Below, one piece after another: positions 29,887 through 43,141 of a DNA stretch of 64,000 nucleotides (position 1 is the stretch's first letter; the number at the start of each line of letters is the position of its first letter). The position numbers and the translations under genes are program-made. The notes under the pieces were generated by a model. It made no database searches. It was given only the letters and a program-made list of their open reading frames with translations, and was not told the DNA's origin. Source of the stretch: Apostichopus japonicus (Eukaryota; Echinodermata; Holothuroidea; Aspidochirotida; Stichopodidae); assembly GCF_037975245.1 (NCBI RefSeq), contig NC_092572.1:20398489-20462488 (forward strand), written 5' to 3'.

Positions 29887-30049
29887 CCTTACTTCTATAA
29901 AATCCCACTGCGCACAATCAGTAGGCAGCCAATAACCTGACCATCCTGTATTAACTTAACGATATAAAAATAAGGGCGTTGGCACTGATTTGGGGGTCCC
30001 TGACGATTACGACACAACACTGCAGCGATGTAGGGCACAATAAGGCATC

Positions 30050-30284
30050 CCGGTGGTCTGGGAACCCAAAAAAGCACTATTGTTGAGAGAAAATTCATTA
30101 TCTTGTAGGGAATGTAGGTTTTTTTTAAATTCCTATATGCATATCTTCGGACAGTCTGAATGCTCCCTTGAGCGGCCAACTATGAACGGTAGGTCGGAGG
30201 GGAGGGGGTACGGGGAGGGGGCATTGGGACAGTTCAAGATGGTCGAAGGGGGTGGTCGCCTACAAAAGTTTGAGAACCACTGTT
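30050..30284. mobile_element. Possible hAT-type MITE inside the long LTR
   Basis: The left text ccggtggtctgggaaccc and the right end tttgagaaccactg are imperfect inverted partners of the cagtggttctcaaac type. I see no target duplication, so the call is tentative. Confidence 0.35.
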
Positions 30285-31383
30285 CTAAAGGAAGTAACCT
30301 CCTTCATTAGAGAATCTTTTGGCTAAGGTCATGTGTAGTAGTATCTATTCCCAATCGAAGGAGTTTGTGGAACACATTTGTAAATGATCATACAGTCAGT
30401 CTGGATGTAAGGGGACTAGGGTTGAGAGCGGATCAGTTTACGTAGTGTGGTTTCTGTGCCCAGGTTATATCTTAAGTGACTTGTCTTCAAAAATGTATCA
30501 TTAGAGAATGAATGATGTCAAATGAATGATGTCATATTGAAGATATAACAAACTTGTCCACGAAAAACAAAGTTATTCACGGACAATATTAGTGGTAGTG
30601 CTGTGAGTTATTACAAATTTATGTTTCTTTAATGTTGCATGAATTTTGCTTACAAAAGATCTATACTTTCATTTGCTTCGATAACTGTTGCTGTAAGCAA
30701 AAGTTGCACATCACCAATGCTGTCTCTAAATAGCTTTCAGTATAACATCAATGATGCAATGTAAATATCCTTAAAATATTTCCTCAATATATGAAAACCC
30801 ATGTTGCTAATATTCCGGATATGTTCTAATTGCCAGGTAAACGTTTGAACGAATTCATAAGGAGAAATAAGGTATACTCATCACACATTTGTTATAAAAG
30901 ATGAAACTAGGTCACTTGGTGGTGGTTTTTAACAATAAAGCTTATATTGTTACACCATACAGTACAATGACTTCCACTTAATAGGTATGCAGGTAATTGC
31001 CATAACGCATTCCATTCATACAATCGTGGGTTAAGCACCTGTTCATCTGAACTTAAACAACTATGCAATTACACACACTATTACCAACCAAATAATGTTT
31101 GCAACATCCTGCTTGGATTGCCTGTAATGTTCAATCCCTTTTCATGGAGAAAATTCATTATTTCCCCTGTGTTGGAATATTTTCCTACATCCCACCAAAA
31201 ATCATGACTCTTAAAGCCTGATGGAAAACATGGTGTCTGATAGGTGACCAGAACCTGTAATTCACCCAATTTGTATCGAGCACGTTGGACTTTCATGTCT
31301 CCTTGTGGAGCATTTGCAAAAACTTTCTTTTGCCTTAATATGCTATCTTTGATGGAAAGAGATGGTATCACTATTTCATAACA

Positions 31384-31399
31384 TCCCCCTCAATCTTTT
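31384..31399 (-). promoter_or_regulatory. Polypurine tract of the LTR element
   Basis: aaaagattgaggggga on the minus strand, immediately before the TGTTATGAAATAG start of the 3' LTR. Confidence 0.65.
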
Positions 31400-32240
31400 A
31401 AAATTTTTGGATACTCCAAAATTTTAACATCATACTGCTTTAACTTATCATTATCTCAAGAAGGTAGAGTACTGTAAGCACATTCACTAATATTCATTGA
31501 CTTCAATAAATGGTCTTCATATATCTCAAAGGTTAACATCTAGGTTACGAATGATCATATGGTATATACATTGACACTATCTCCATGAAAATTGTCCTTT
31601 GTGTACCTCTTCAATATTGATGACATCATATGATGTAATTCAAAAAAATATATATATATCATTAAGATATCTTAAAGTTACATGACACAGCAAAATATGC
31701 AGTATCTCTTACAAAATACATTTATGCATTTCATACATCAATAATACATTTATATCAAAAGTGAAATCATGTCGTGATTTGGGGAGAGATCAGAGAATAC
31801 TAGACTTAGTTATCTTTTAAGTGAACAGAACACCTCAGCGTTCCATAAATTTTCGTACACTAAACCAAGAACCTTAAAATATTACAAACTCATTTAAAAA
31901 ACCTCCTCTTTAATGAAGTCATAGTGTCAAAACTGCTTTGAAACCTTGTGAATCATATACATTCACCTCAAGAAAATCAAGAAAATGTGACTCGATAGCA
32001 TGGTGACCCTAGGTTTGCACTCCGAAATGATTCTAGTAAAGTACCAAAGTACTAGATATTCGATACCATAAAAGAGACTCCATAGACTATGACATCAACA
32101 AATCTTTCTTCAAATCTACATATTACTTAACATCTTGTCTTTTCAACTTCTTGCTTCATCATTGAAGAAATTTACTTTTGCATGAATATCTGAGGAAAAG
32201 AAAATATACACATAATTTCCTCAAAAGATCTATACTTTCA

Positions 32241-32260
32241 TTTGCCCCGCTCCTCCACCA
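32241..32260 (-). promoter_or_regulatory. Primer-binding site of the LTR element
   Basis: tggtggaggagcggggc on the minus strand, directly after the LTR end. Its complement ends in CCA, as expected for a tRNA 3' end; I cannot name the tRNA. Confidence 0.6.
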
Positions 32261-33007
32261 TGTAATATTGTGACGAGCCCGCTTCCTCCGATAGTAAAAC
32301 TATATCAGGACTCGCGATAGAAAGGTACTGGGTTATCTTGATGCCGTATTTATGCTTCTTCAGGAGATGTCTCGAACGGGAGAAAACAATGAGTTCACAG
32401 AAAAACAATTTGACGAGATAGGATTTGATTATTGATTCGGTATAATTTCTTCTCTGTCGATTCTCTTTACAAATAAAACTAAATTACAGTGATTTGACTT
32501 GACTTGACTTGACTCCGTCAATTAAGCAATTAGAAGGAGTGATGAAATGGTAACGAAGCAATGACGAAGCGACGAACTGATGACGGAGTGATAAATTTGC
32601 TGACGGAGTGATAAACTTTCGGCCCCATGCCCTTTTATACCTTACTTCTATAAAATCCCACTGCGCACAATCAGTAGGCAGCCAATAACCTGACCATCCT
32701 GTATTAACTTAACGATATAAAAATAAGTGCGCTGGCACTGATCTGCCCTGATTGGTTGGGAGTTTAGAAGTCCATCCCCTTTCTATGGAAACTTCCATAC
32801 CACGTGAGAGAACCTTCTCGAATGTTCCACAGACATAATGGAATCTATTTTGGGAAAAGGCCCTGTACCCAGATTCAATAAGATAGTTAAAACTTCTCGT
32901 GGGAAAACTGAATCCATGACCTAGATAAATACATAAGAGGCCTGTATAAGGTGTCTCGATGGAGTGTTTCGGTAACATCAAAGAGATGGTATCACTATTT
33001 CATAACA
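32261..33007 (-). repeat. 5' LTR (short form, 747 bp)
   Basis: Contains a TATA box at 32629-32639 and the terminal 465 bases shared with the other LTR. About 240 bases (32740-32980) are private to this copy. Confidence 0.7.
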
Positions 33008-33011
33008 ATAG

Positions 33012-36000
33012 CAAAGATTAAATTCTCTGCATGGTGATGGTACGAAATCTGATTTTCTCATCAATCAATCTGTTTTCTATGTGTTCTACATGGTTAATAA
33101 TGCTGAAATGACTATATTTGTACGTGTTGATTTTACGTCAATCTATCATAAGGGACATCTGTGGGGAAATACTTGTATTTTCATCAACTTTAAACGTTTA
33201 TTAACTGTACAGGTGATCTCTGTGTTCCACCAGATTTATTGATATAGCAGAACATGATGATATTCTGTGTACTATGAGTAACTTGCTGTTTCTTCACATT
33301 AGATGTGAAGCAGTAAATAGTACAGTTTAAATGTCCAGTGCATTCAGAACAACGATTAAGTTTACATTGTGGTAGTCGCAAGGTTTCCAATCTTACTTTT
33401 CTCTTAGCTAATATTCTATTAATTCAAACAGACACAAGTATGTGCAATATCACTTAATTAATCAATGATAGATTAAGAAAAGTGTTTTTTTTTATTATTT
33501 ATTTATGCCGAATGATTAAAAACCTGTTACTGAAAATTTTAGCATTAAAAAAAATCCAATGCAATGTTTTCTGGCCGTTCTTACCCTTCAAAATATTACC
33601 AGATGCAGATGATTAGAATACATTATATTATTGACTCAGTGAGGTACAATATTTTAAAGGAGGTTGGGAAATAAGTTGTGTTTTGACCATGATGCCACGA
33701 GAAAATATGTGGGGCTAGTGTAGCCCCTCCTTCAAAACCACACATAAAATCTTGTAAACTATGCTATACACTTTTATAATCTTTACAATGTATCCAGTGT
33801 GACTTAACTGTGAATTTGGATTAAAATGTTAACACAAAGCATGTACCGTAGTTGCCTCATGGGTAGTTGAGGCCTCTTAATTTATAGCTGGTCGACCCCG
33901 CCCCGCTCCTCCTCTCGCCCCACCCCGAAAAGGGAAAGCCAGTCTTGTTAGTAAGCAGTGGTTTATTTCGTGTGTCTTATCAACTTAATGCTTGCTCTGG
34001 TTTTTTTCCTGATTTGCAAGGATCTTCACTCTTTTGAAATAGATGGAAAGAGCATATTAGTTGATGGGAGCTTAAAAAGTGTTACTTTAAGATAAACATT
34101 TGTTTTTCTCAAACAAGTAAATAAATTTTAACAAAACATCTTGCAACGTTTCAAATTCTGAATTTAAGGTGTGTTGCAACTGACCTGCAGCTGACTGATG
34201 ACGTAGTTGAGATTAAATGGATCTTGGGATGCCTTTCATGCCTTGCAGTAACCCTAAACTCGGTGTCAACGCACTTGGGTCACATCCAAAGAATGATACC
34301 TACCGGTATTAAGTAATTGATTTACATCAACCTGTTTACTGTCAAATTAACGATCCCGGCATTGAACTCTCTTTCTTTACGTTTTCTTTTCGTGAACGGT
34401 CGTGTATGTAGGGCTGCTAGATAGTCTGAGCAATCCTAACCCACTGCAGCTTTAATTTTTAATGTAAATTCCATGTAGTTGTGTATAGATTTCATATGTT
34501 GGGTATCTAATTATGCTTTCTTATGTGATGAGTTGCTGCCTTCTATAGTTACAGTATACTTATTAAATGTAGGCGTTCATATTTCCGTGAATAATGTTAG
34601 TGTTAAATATATATTTTTGGCACGTATTGATAGTTTAAAATAACTTCTACCTTTATCTCTAACATAGAACCAAACATTTCACTTAGTCAAGATTTAACAC
34701 TGTTTTGTTTTGCATTTTGTATATTTCTATTTCAGATCTCTTCAATTATCGCATTTGGTGTAAATGTATACCAATAATAAGGAACGATTGATCGCAAGTA
34801 CAATTAAAATCATCATGGATTGATTTATTACGAGTTTTGACAATCTTTACTTAGAGAAGCTTTGTCGACTGTTATATTTTATCCCCGCATCATATTTTGT
34901 GTAAATAATTGTATCCTGTTCATCACATGTATTGAATTATATATTTTCTTTAACAACTGAAAATATTCGTACATGTACATTTTGAAATGAATGTTGTCTC
35001 GTGTAGTATGGTATCAATAGTAAGCAACGAAACTGTTATGAATTGTTAGATGTACAATATGTTAGCCAAAGAAAGAGATGAACCTTTCGTTTTCGTTAAT
35101 AGATTCTTCCGTTTTTAATGTTAATTGATACATGATTGTTAATATCTTATGATACAATGTATTACTAAGTGAGCATGTTGAATCATTAAACCACTGAAAT
35201 AGAATTGCCTCATGGCGACTGCCTATAATTTGATAAAAACTTGATATATAACCCTTAAGACAGTTGTTCACGTTCAGGATTTTATTTTGCCATCATGACA
35301 CGTTCTTTTTTAAATTTATTTAATAGTAATTACGATTTCATTTATTATAGTTTTCGTTTGTTAAAATTTAATTGCTAATTTAACAAGCTTGTCTTACTTG
35401 TTTGAAATTACTAGTATTCCTATCTTAGAGGAAAACTCTAACACACTGTTGTTTTTGTTGTAAAAGTATTTTCACTAGTCTAGCCATAACGACCAGCTTA
35501 GGAGATCTACGAGTGACAACGCCATGTCTCGAATCGTTCCGTTCTCAATTGAAGTATAGAGGTATGGATCCGGGAGAGTGTGGGTGTCTATTCTTGCATG
35601 GGCTGTAGGTATAGTACGAACCCAATAAAACGGTGCCTTTCGAAGGCGGTTTTAAAAGGAAGGCATTTCCGTACGGTTGTCAGAGTAACTGATCAGGTTA
35701 AGTAATACAAACAACACCATGCCTATCGATATGTACATAACATTTCCAGTGCCACGTTTCTGGAATATGGCGAGGACTTTCTCTAGAGATCTCCTTACTC
35801 TTCGAGTGAATAAATTTGTCTACGTAAAATCCCTTTTAATGTCAATAATTAAACTGACCTTTAATTTCAACCCTTTTCCGGCTATCTTGTTAAATACATG
35901 TCCAAGGTTACTTTGCTTATGCTCAGTTATCATAATATTGAAAAGGGTATAATTGATCAAAGTATCGATCTATGATATAACGATATCATTCTTTTTAAAT

Positions 36001-38918
36001 TTTTAATTAATGATTTCTGGGGGAAATTTGTATATATTGTTGTTACTTTCTTAGTAGTATCAGTAGTTTTAGTATTAGTAGGTATGTATTGCGAAAGTGT
36101 ATAAACACATTGTAAACTGTCAGCAATAACATTAAAACCATTAGGCATACATTTAATGTAATTTAATTTGTAAACCATTATAAAAAACACTGTTATCAGT
36201 TCAGGTTGTATAGTTAACGGCCAGAACAGTTAATAATGAACAGTTAAAACCACTTCTTTGCAATATTTTACAATTTTTCAAAGTACAAATAATGTTGCTG
36301 TTCTTCTTGTGTCATACATGAATATCTTGAAAACCGGACTATAGCCAAAGAAACATTAATAACATTGCTTTGACCGAGTAGATAAAAACGGTGGCACTTG
36401 AAGAAATGAGGCTCAGCAATTGGGAGGTTCAGGGTTCGATTTCCGGCCGGGTCATAGTAAGATGGGTTTTCATCAAAGAGCAATCTATGGTTTACCAATC
36501 TGAAATGACATTCTTACTTGAAAAGATTCCAAATTTGAGTTAAAATATTGAATTGGAAGCCACCTGCCGTAAAAGTTGTAATCCATAAGCCTTTGCGGTT
36601 TCTTCCACATTTGTGGTCGCTTAAGCGTCTAAAATGCAGTTGTTGATTATTGTTATTATTATTTTTTATCCTTCAAACAGCTAAGAAAAACCTTACTTTG
36701 TTTGGGAAATATCCTAGTTTCAAGGTCGTGTCTAGGAGCTGTCATATAAGGATTCTATGATGAAACCGTTTACTCGCTTGTTTTTCAATGTAGAATATTT
36801 ATATTGTTGACACTGAACTGGTGTCATGACTAGCTCACGTTTAGAGAGTCAATATGTTAGCTTCAGCATTTGCTAACTTTAAAAGCAAAATGATACCCGT
36901 CTACTGTGTGGGACGTTATTACGCTTACTACTTACGTTGGTATGACGAAATATACTCGTTTAGATTAATAGAATCTGGTCTCTTTGAAATTCCTGAACGT
37001 TATTTACTTCCTTAATATATCTTTAAAGGTCATGGGCATATACTACAAATTCCATCATTCTATAAGGTACTAAATTGAAACACACAAAAAACGTACTTTT
37101 CTGAAGGTAGCAGCAAATTGCTTGCTAAAGTTTGAGCATGGGGGATCAATATTTGCTTTTAATAATATTTGTAAACAAACTGATGACAGATGAAGCTACG
37201 ACAAATTATCTTAATTTAGTTTGAAAAATGATTATGTATCAGTGTTCTACTCAATGTTAACACAGTGCATTATCAAGTTTAATATATCTTAAGTGCTGCA
37301 TTCAACACAATATATCTCAAATGTTCTCTTTTCTCCAAATTGTAAAATTGTGAGGTGTCCATTGTTTATCAGTGCACTATATTTTGCATAAGATCTTTAT
37401 ATAAATAAAAGTCAGCAATTAAGGTCACTATCTACAGTAGTAAGGTGGCACTTAACAGCATCATAATTCATGCCAAAGTAGACTTAGTATGTACGACGTT
37501 CCCTGCTTGAAACGTACTGCAGTTCTATTAATGAAATGACAACCAAGAAATGAAAAAATGTAAGTTGTATTGCAAATGTATCATGCATGAAAATATAACG
37601 TACTTGAAAAACTGATTTGGTGATAAACTTTGCTTCAGTAAAGGGTACGTTCTGTTCCTTTGTTTGTTTTGGGGTCTGTGTCTCCTTTCTATATAAAAGC
37701 AAAGGGGAATAGCTAGAAGTCACTACTTGTAAAGTGTAGCAATGTTAGACATGATGGTATCCATGGAATATTCACAAACTTAAAAAGGTTACAACATATG
37801 GTCAACTAACGAACAGAATCATTCACCAATTTAGAAAACGATTCTAGGGTACATATACTTTGCTAGTCAAGTACAAATTAGGTAACCAACTATTGAATCT
37901 TATTTTTACCCTGCAAGAAAAGTATTCACTTTTGCATGATGTATGAAGATCTTTGGAAGGATTGTGGAATCTCCTGCTTTCTCTTTAAGCCAAACACGGC
38001 ATCTAAACTTATAATTCGTATACCATTCACCCGCACAAGAAAATAGTGTGGATTCGTCTCATATACGACTCAGAAAGAATCTGAACTACTTTCAATGACT
38101 TTGTACCAGAGTGCAACGAAAGCAATTTCATCATTGGTACTTGCTGTATACCAAACACCCTGTAATTATGTTGGTGCACATATGAGCTAATAACTTTAAC
38201 TGAACTGAAGTTCGTAGAAATTTATTGCTGTTTAAGATGTTCAAAAACAGTATTGAATAAAAAAAAACGTTCTAGTTCACACCATCTGATAATGTGGATC
38301 TTCTGCAAAACTTTCACGGAGACAACTTCAGACATCTGGACTGATCGAATGTTAAGTTACTTCATTGTTGACAATATAACGCTATATGCTACATTTAGCA
38401 TGTTATTTGTGTCCTGATATAATCATTAAACATTGGTCCCTGAATCCGTCATGGAAACGTTTAACTTATAGGCCCAACTTTTTGCATATAAAACTGTGGT
38501 TCCATGATAAACACTCAGACTTCAATCTATGTTAACATTGCTGATATTTACACATCTGTAGCATATAACCATGGGGTAACTAATTGTAATACAAGTGGTT
38601 ATCGACTAGAGTGTGGTGGGGGTGGGCGAGAGAGGCCCTGGACATAAATCGTAAATTCTTTTTAACCCTAATGCTCATTTTCTTGTTTTCAACAATGTTA
38701 CATGCTCTAGCTGTTCGCTTTATTTGGCCCTTCGAAAGGTAAACCCAATTTATCGGAGCCCCTAGTCCAGTGTACATATAAGACATTATACTGTGATTTA
38801 TATCTCTTTTGTTTATAAGTGACTTTCTGACTTAGTCTTAAGCCTAGCATAGGATTAAGACCATTGGAATGCTGTGAGGTGATACATGCATGGTTCTACT
38901 CGATGATACTCCACTTAC
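33012..38918. other. Intergenic sequence
   Basis: AT-rich with no gene recognised. Short ORFs (for example 35719-35952 and 36268-36498) have no domain content. It holds one SINE-like repeat, listed separately. Confidence 0.5.
36395..36620. repeat. Dispersed repeat, SINE-like copy B
   Basis: Includes ggttcgatttccgg, close to a tRNA T-arm/B-box but with an extra base, then the blocks shared with 26915-27015. It may be a tRNA-derived SINE; no poly-A or A-box could be fixed. Confidence 0.4.
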
Positions 38919-39092
38919 TACGTCATAGTACGTGCATTCATTTTGAATCGCCAATAAGGATGGTAGCTTTAAAGCTGAGGCATAGGCATTGGCCTGTGCT
39001 AATATTTCATAGTCCTCATTTCTCCCGCTACTAAGCTGACTCAATTCATACTCATCGGGTGCCTCCGAATACAGCAGGAGATCTGATCCCGT
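38919..39092 (-). CDS. Candidate orphan exon, Tyr-rich (uncertain)
   Basis: A minus-strand frame reads GSDLLLYSEAPDEYELSQLS, GRNEDYEILAQANAYASAL, SLLAIQNECTYYDV and meets a consensus gtaagt donor at 38913-38918. The composition looks coding, and five tyrosines in acidic context recall a receptor cytoplasmic tail; TYYDVV fits TxYxxV. No convincing upstream acceptor and no neighbouring exon were found, and I do not recognise the protein. It could equally be a transposon fragment. Confidence 0.22.
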
Positions 39093-39119
39093 GACCTTTT
39101 TTACCGAGTGTTACGTTTG

Positions 39120-40069
39120 AATTACAGCTGTCTCATAGGCTGCACATAGATTTTCCCAATTGCTATATATTGCCAATATGATTCATAGTGCTCCAAAAAA
39201 AGACACATGCGCGACACATTTAATACATATGTGGAATCATATGTTAAAATTTCGTAAACATTGACGGTGGAGTTAGCCCAGAAAATACGTTACCAATTCT
39301 TGCCGGATGATGCTTAAAAATCGTTCCTCAAAAACGATTAAGCCTGAAGAAAAATTCGACCCGAATATTACGTTAGGGGAAATACCCTTTGTATGTTGTC
39401 GCCTTCAGAACGGCAAACATCTTTAGACGACTATTTACAGTTCGTAAATAAGCAGATTATAAGGTGCGTTAGCTTGGCTGGCGGCCATATTGAATTTCGA
39501 CTTGAAGTTAGCACAGTAGTTCAGCTGAACATTGTCTCTCGTGGATTGATCACATGTGTAGACAATATATATAATCGTTTTAGATCATCGCATTTCTCCA
39601 GATGAAGGTAGGTTTGAGTAAATAGAATGTAACATGCAATTTCAAATCACATCAACTTCAAGTAGGGTAGATGAGCGTCGGTGAGGTTCATGTAAACAAC
39701 AGCCTACGCAAGGTCAGCAGGCAATGGCCTAAATGGGTTTATTTCATCGGAATGCTGCAGTTATTATTCTATAGTATACTAGCATATCAACTCCCCCACC
39801 CCTTCCCATCCACCATGGGGAGCATTTCATTTGTTAAACACCTGGTTGCCTATCTATTTATCATAGGCTGACAATGGCTCACACCAATCAAAGAAAAACA
39901 CAAGTTTGAATTCCTTTTCAACTTTTTTGTTCAATATCGTTGATTGAGTATGTTAATGGCAAGATAAAAATGATATTAATACAAACAAGGAGAAGTACAT
40001 GGAAAGGTTATATCAAAACAAAGAAACATGGAGGTAAGATTTTTTTCCCATATCCACAACTTTTACAAT
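39120..40069. other. Intergenic sequence
   Basis: No feature seen beyond short chance ORFs. Confidence 0.5.
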
Positions 40070-40620
40070 AAACCAGTCACCAAAGTTCTCGCTCATTGCC
40101 ACTACAAAACAGCAATTCTGAATTGGCAAAAAGATACTGGCTACTGTTGTTTTGAACAAATCTCAAGCATGTGCAAGGTTACACGCCAGCAATAACTACA
40201 CACATGCTGATAAGATTAAGAAGTAATGCTGCCTAAAAAAATAATACATTACAGGTTCCTCACTTAAGTTGTCAGACTCCCATCATTACAACTGCCATGC
40301 AGCAATTCTGAATAGGTCAATGTACATGGGTGCTGTTGAATTTTGAACTGGGTTCCTAGTAAATGTGAGGGTGTTCACTGCAGCATATGAACCACACATT
40401 GCTACCGAAATGTAATAATGACGAGCAGTTATGTGTTCTTTGTCAATACTAAAGTCCCAACTGGTAACGAAAATAAAGCTCTCTCACTTCGCATGAGGAT
40501 ATTACCATGTCTAATTAGTGACTCCAGCCATTACCACTCCATTGCAGCAATTCTGAATATGTCAAGAAACGGTAGTGTTATAATCCAGCATCAACAAGAA
40601 GCAGAACAATAACCCATGGG
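40070..40620 (+). repeat. Three diverged units around cagcaattctgaat
   Basis: The exact 14-mer occurs at 40110, 40300 and 40545, each preceded by a 'cattrccactac / cattacaactgc / ttaccactcc' block and followed by ggcaa/gtcaa text. Spacing is 190-245 bp. Confidence 0.55.
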
Positions 40621-41066
40621 CTTAAGCATCACAAGGCGAGATGTGTGCGCAAACGTTTCTTTTATAAATACATAAGTATACATATCACGAACATCCAGAC
40701 ACCTACAATGCTGCTGTGTCAAAATCTGAACTTACAACAGAAATTTTAACTTTAACAGAAAGATCATAACTAGCACAATTTTTAAATGAAAGGCACACCA
40801 TCTCTGGTGCAATTGCTATGAAAACCAAAGCATGCTTAAAAGTTGGAAAATAGCGTTTAGTGAAGAAGGACATAAAGTTGATTAACCTGTATCATTTTGA
40901 CTATGTATTGAGGTAGACATCTATATAGGCAGGTTAGAATAGATTTGTGACCAAATTGGCAATATATAGTAACAATAGTAACAATAATATGTTAACTATC
41001 ATGATCTTAAAACTTGTGTAGGGAATTTGAAATTTTTTGAAATAACGGTTGGCAGCTTGTGGTATG

Positions 41067-41443
41067 AAAGTATATGATAAGTAAACATAGAAAATAGCGG
41101 ACTTCTTCAGCAGTATTATAAAATGTAAAATTTGATAAATAATAGCCATAATGTTCAACACCTCTGTCAAGCTAAACAATGCATCAGTACAAAAAGCACA
41201 CTTCAGAAAAAAACAATAAATAAACAAACTCAAGGTAATATATATATATATAATATATATATACATAAAAGTATATGATAAGTAAACATAGAAAATAGCG
41301 GACTTCTTCAGCAGTATTATAAAATGTAAAATTTGATAAATAATAGCCATAATGTTCAACACCTCTGTCAAGCTAAACAATGCATCAGTACAAAAAGCAC
41401 ACTTCAGAAAAAAACAATAAATAAACAAAATCAAGGTAATATA
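41067..41443. repeat. 201-bp tandem duplication with internal (TA)n
   Basis: Copy 1 begins at 41067 (aaagtatatgataagtaaac) and copy 2 at 41268, near-identical through caaggtaatata. A (TA)n tract at 41236-41262 sits at the join. The long minus-strand ORF across it (40934-41452) is a by-product of duplicating a low-complexity open stretch. Confidence 0.88.
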
Positions 41444-43031
41444 AATGTACAACTAATGATAAGAATGATAATCTATGTGATGTGAAAGGATTATAATTGT
41501 ACTGATTGTTATGACAACAAAAGAGGATACAATGTGATAAATGTATGGAGTTGACTTGTTTGGTTAATAATAAAAATGAAAGAAAGCATATATTTTCTGT
41601 AATCATATTGACACTGACAAACATTTATAGCTGTTCAACTGTTAGTCATGACAAAGAGAGAACTAAAGCTAACATACTTGTGCAAGAAAACCAGCACATT
41701 ACTGTGACCACTTTGACACTGATAAAAGTAGTATGGCTGCTCTAGGTAGAAAACATAGAATCAAGTGATACAATGAATACAAACATAATTCTACAGTTCT
41801 ACTTACAGGAGGACTTGCAAGAATATGAAAATTGACATATGTTTACCAAAGTTGAAAAACACTAGGAATCTTTTAGTTCTGACAAAAGTAATCTTCTTCA
41901 TTACTCTATAAAACAAACTGTTTACCCGATGATGTGGTTTATCAAATTCATAAGCATGACGTCCTTCAATATTCCTAAGAAATTTTGCAAAATACAACAC
42001 AAACTTTATTATTTCTTATCCGAGGTTATTAGCAAAAGAGCAAAAGCTGATAGTTTTAATTGCTTCAAAAGAGAAAAATGGGAACACTAGAACAAATTCT
42101 CTTTACCAATGAAGCACGTTTTGGTCTCCGAAATTTTATAAGGTGCAGTAATCAAGTAGACAAAGAGTAAAGCATTTGCAGGATCCCTACAGTGGTAGCT
42201 TTTTAATACCACAAAATTGGACAGAAACATGTGACAGACAGTAAAATTGTACTTTGTGAGAAATGTGAGAAAAGACAAATCACTAACAAACAGTACAACA
42301 ATGTCACATCAACGAAACAACACACTCTCACAAACAAAATTTGTTACAATGAATTCAGCCTGTGACTGTAAATAAGGCAAGTGTTGACGTGAAAGACTTG
42401 ATACTGGAATATATTTTCATTGACATGGCCAATTACAAGGCAAACAGTGAGAAGCTTGTACAAGAAGCACACAAAGCTGACATGCTGGTGAAAGTTACAG
42501 TATTTAGTACATGTATACAAACACAGAAATATGAAACTGTACAAAAATATATAATTCTGTCAATTTGAAATTAGTGGTGAACATTATGATGGAGTCAAAA
42601 ATCAGCAATGACAATTGGTAGAGGCTGAAAATAATCACCAGTAAGTATAAACCTGTTCAGCCTTTTATGATAAACGCAGCGCTGCCCCCATACAGGATTA
42701 ATCATTTTAAAGTTAGAATTCATAAAGAAATCAACAATCAGTCAGAGTGCTTGACAATGGTGGTCAATATGAAATCAAATTGTGCTAAAATTTCAGATAT
42801 AAAACGTAACCGGGTCACAGAAATGGTGCTTACTGCTTATGTTTGATCAAAAAACGTTGGAAGAGGTTGTTATGTGATGTAAGTATGGAGGCAACCTATT
42901 ACGGTTCTCATGCACCACCTGTGCACTTCGATCAAACAAGTACACTCTTTGCTTCCGCTCATACTGTGGAAAGGAAAATAAGTAAAACTTTATATAAGTA
43001 TGCAAGTAATATATGTTCTCCATTGTGCACA
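41444..43031. other. Intergenic or 3' UTR-like sequence
   Basis: No gene recognised. If the tail exon proposed at 43032 is real, this would be its minus-strand 3' UTR. Confidence 0.4.
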
Positions 43032-43141
43032 TTATGAAGACCCATTTTCACCATCAGATTCCAAGTCCTGAACATCTGACCCACACTCATAATTTTTAGA
43101 AGGACCTTTTGATAAAATATCATCAATGAAATAAAAAGCTT
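43032..43141 (-). CDS. Candidate 3'-terminal exon (uncertain)
   Basis: The minus-strand frame ends GPSKNYECGSDVQDLESDGE NGSS then TAA at 43032-43034, an acidic, Ser/Asp-rich C-terminus of coding-like composition. The acceptor is unclear and no upstream exon was identified, so this is weak. Confidence 0.18.

Larger units (their letters stand above)
29508..31383 (-). repeat. 3' LTR (long form, 1876 bp)
   Basis: Shares its two ends with 32261-33007, but about 1.37 kb in the middle (29990-31357) has no counterpart there. That middle includes a possible hAT-type MITE near 30050-30284. Confidence 0.7.
31384..32260 (-). other. Interior of the LTR element
   Basis: 877 bp between the LTRs with no coding sequence on either strand, only an AT-rich stretch with a short (AT)n at 31647-31660. 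It fits a non-autonomous derivative. Confidence 0.65.
29508..33007 (-). mobile_element. Minus-strand LTR retrotransposon, nearly empty interior, unequal LTRs
   Basis: On the minus strand the element starts TGTTATGAAATAGTG (33007) and ends CACAATATTACA (29508), flanked by ATAG at 29504-29507 and 33008-33011. The 5' LTR is 32261-33007 and the 3' LTR is 29508-31383. Both begin with the same 25 bases and share about 465 apparently identical bases at their ends. A primer-binding site and a polypurine tract border the 877-bp interior, which has no gag or pol. LTR identity suggests recent movement, which would need enzymes supplied in trans. The middle parts of the LTRs do not match. Confidence 0.78.

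Noticed and set aside
31081-32981. Minus-strand ORFs 31081-31371 and 32709-32981
   Set aside because: Both start inside the shared LTR start and run into the non-matching LTR middles; they are not retroelement genes.
34729-34800. Acceptor-like tatttcag followed by a short open frame as a further receptor 1 tail exon
   Set aside because: The frame ends after about 18 codons, and nothing links it to the membrane exon better than the exon at 23474.
36409-36455. tRNA gene around ggttcgatttccgg
   Set aside because: The T-arm box has an extra base and no acceptor stem or A-box can be drawn; treated as a SINE-like repeat.
40934-41452. 172-codon minus-strand ORF, the longest in the window
   Set aside because: It exists because a low-complexity open stretch was duplicated in tandem; the protein is two copies of an Ile/Phe/Tyr-rich string.
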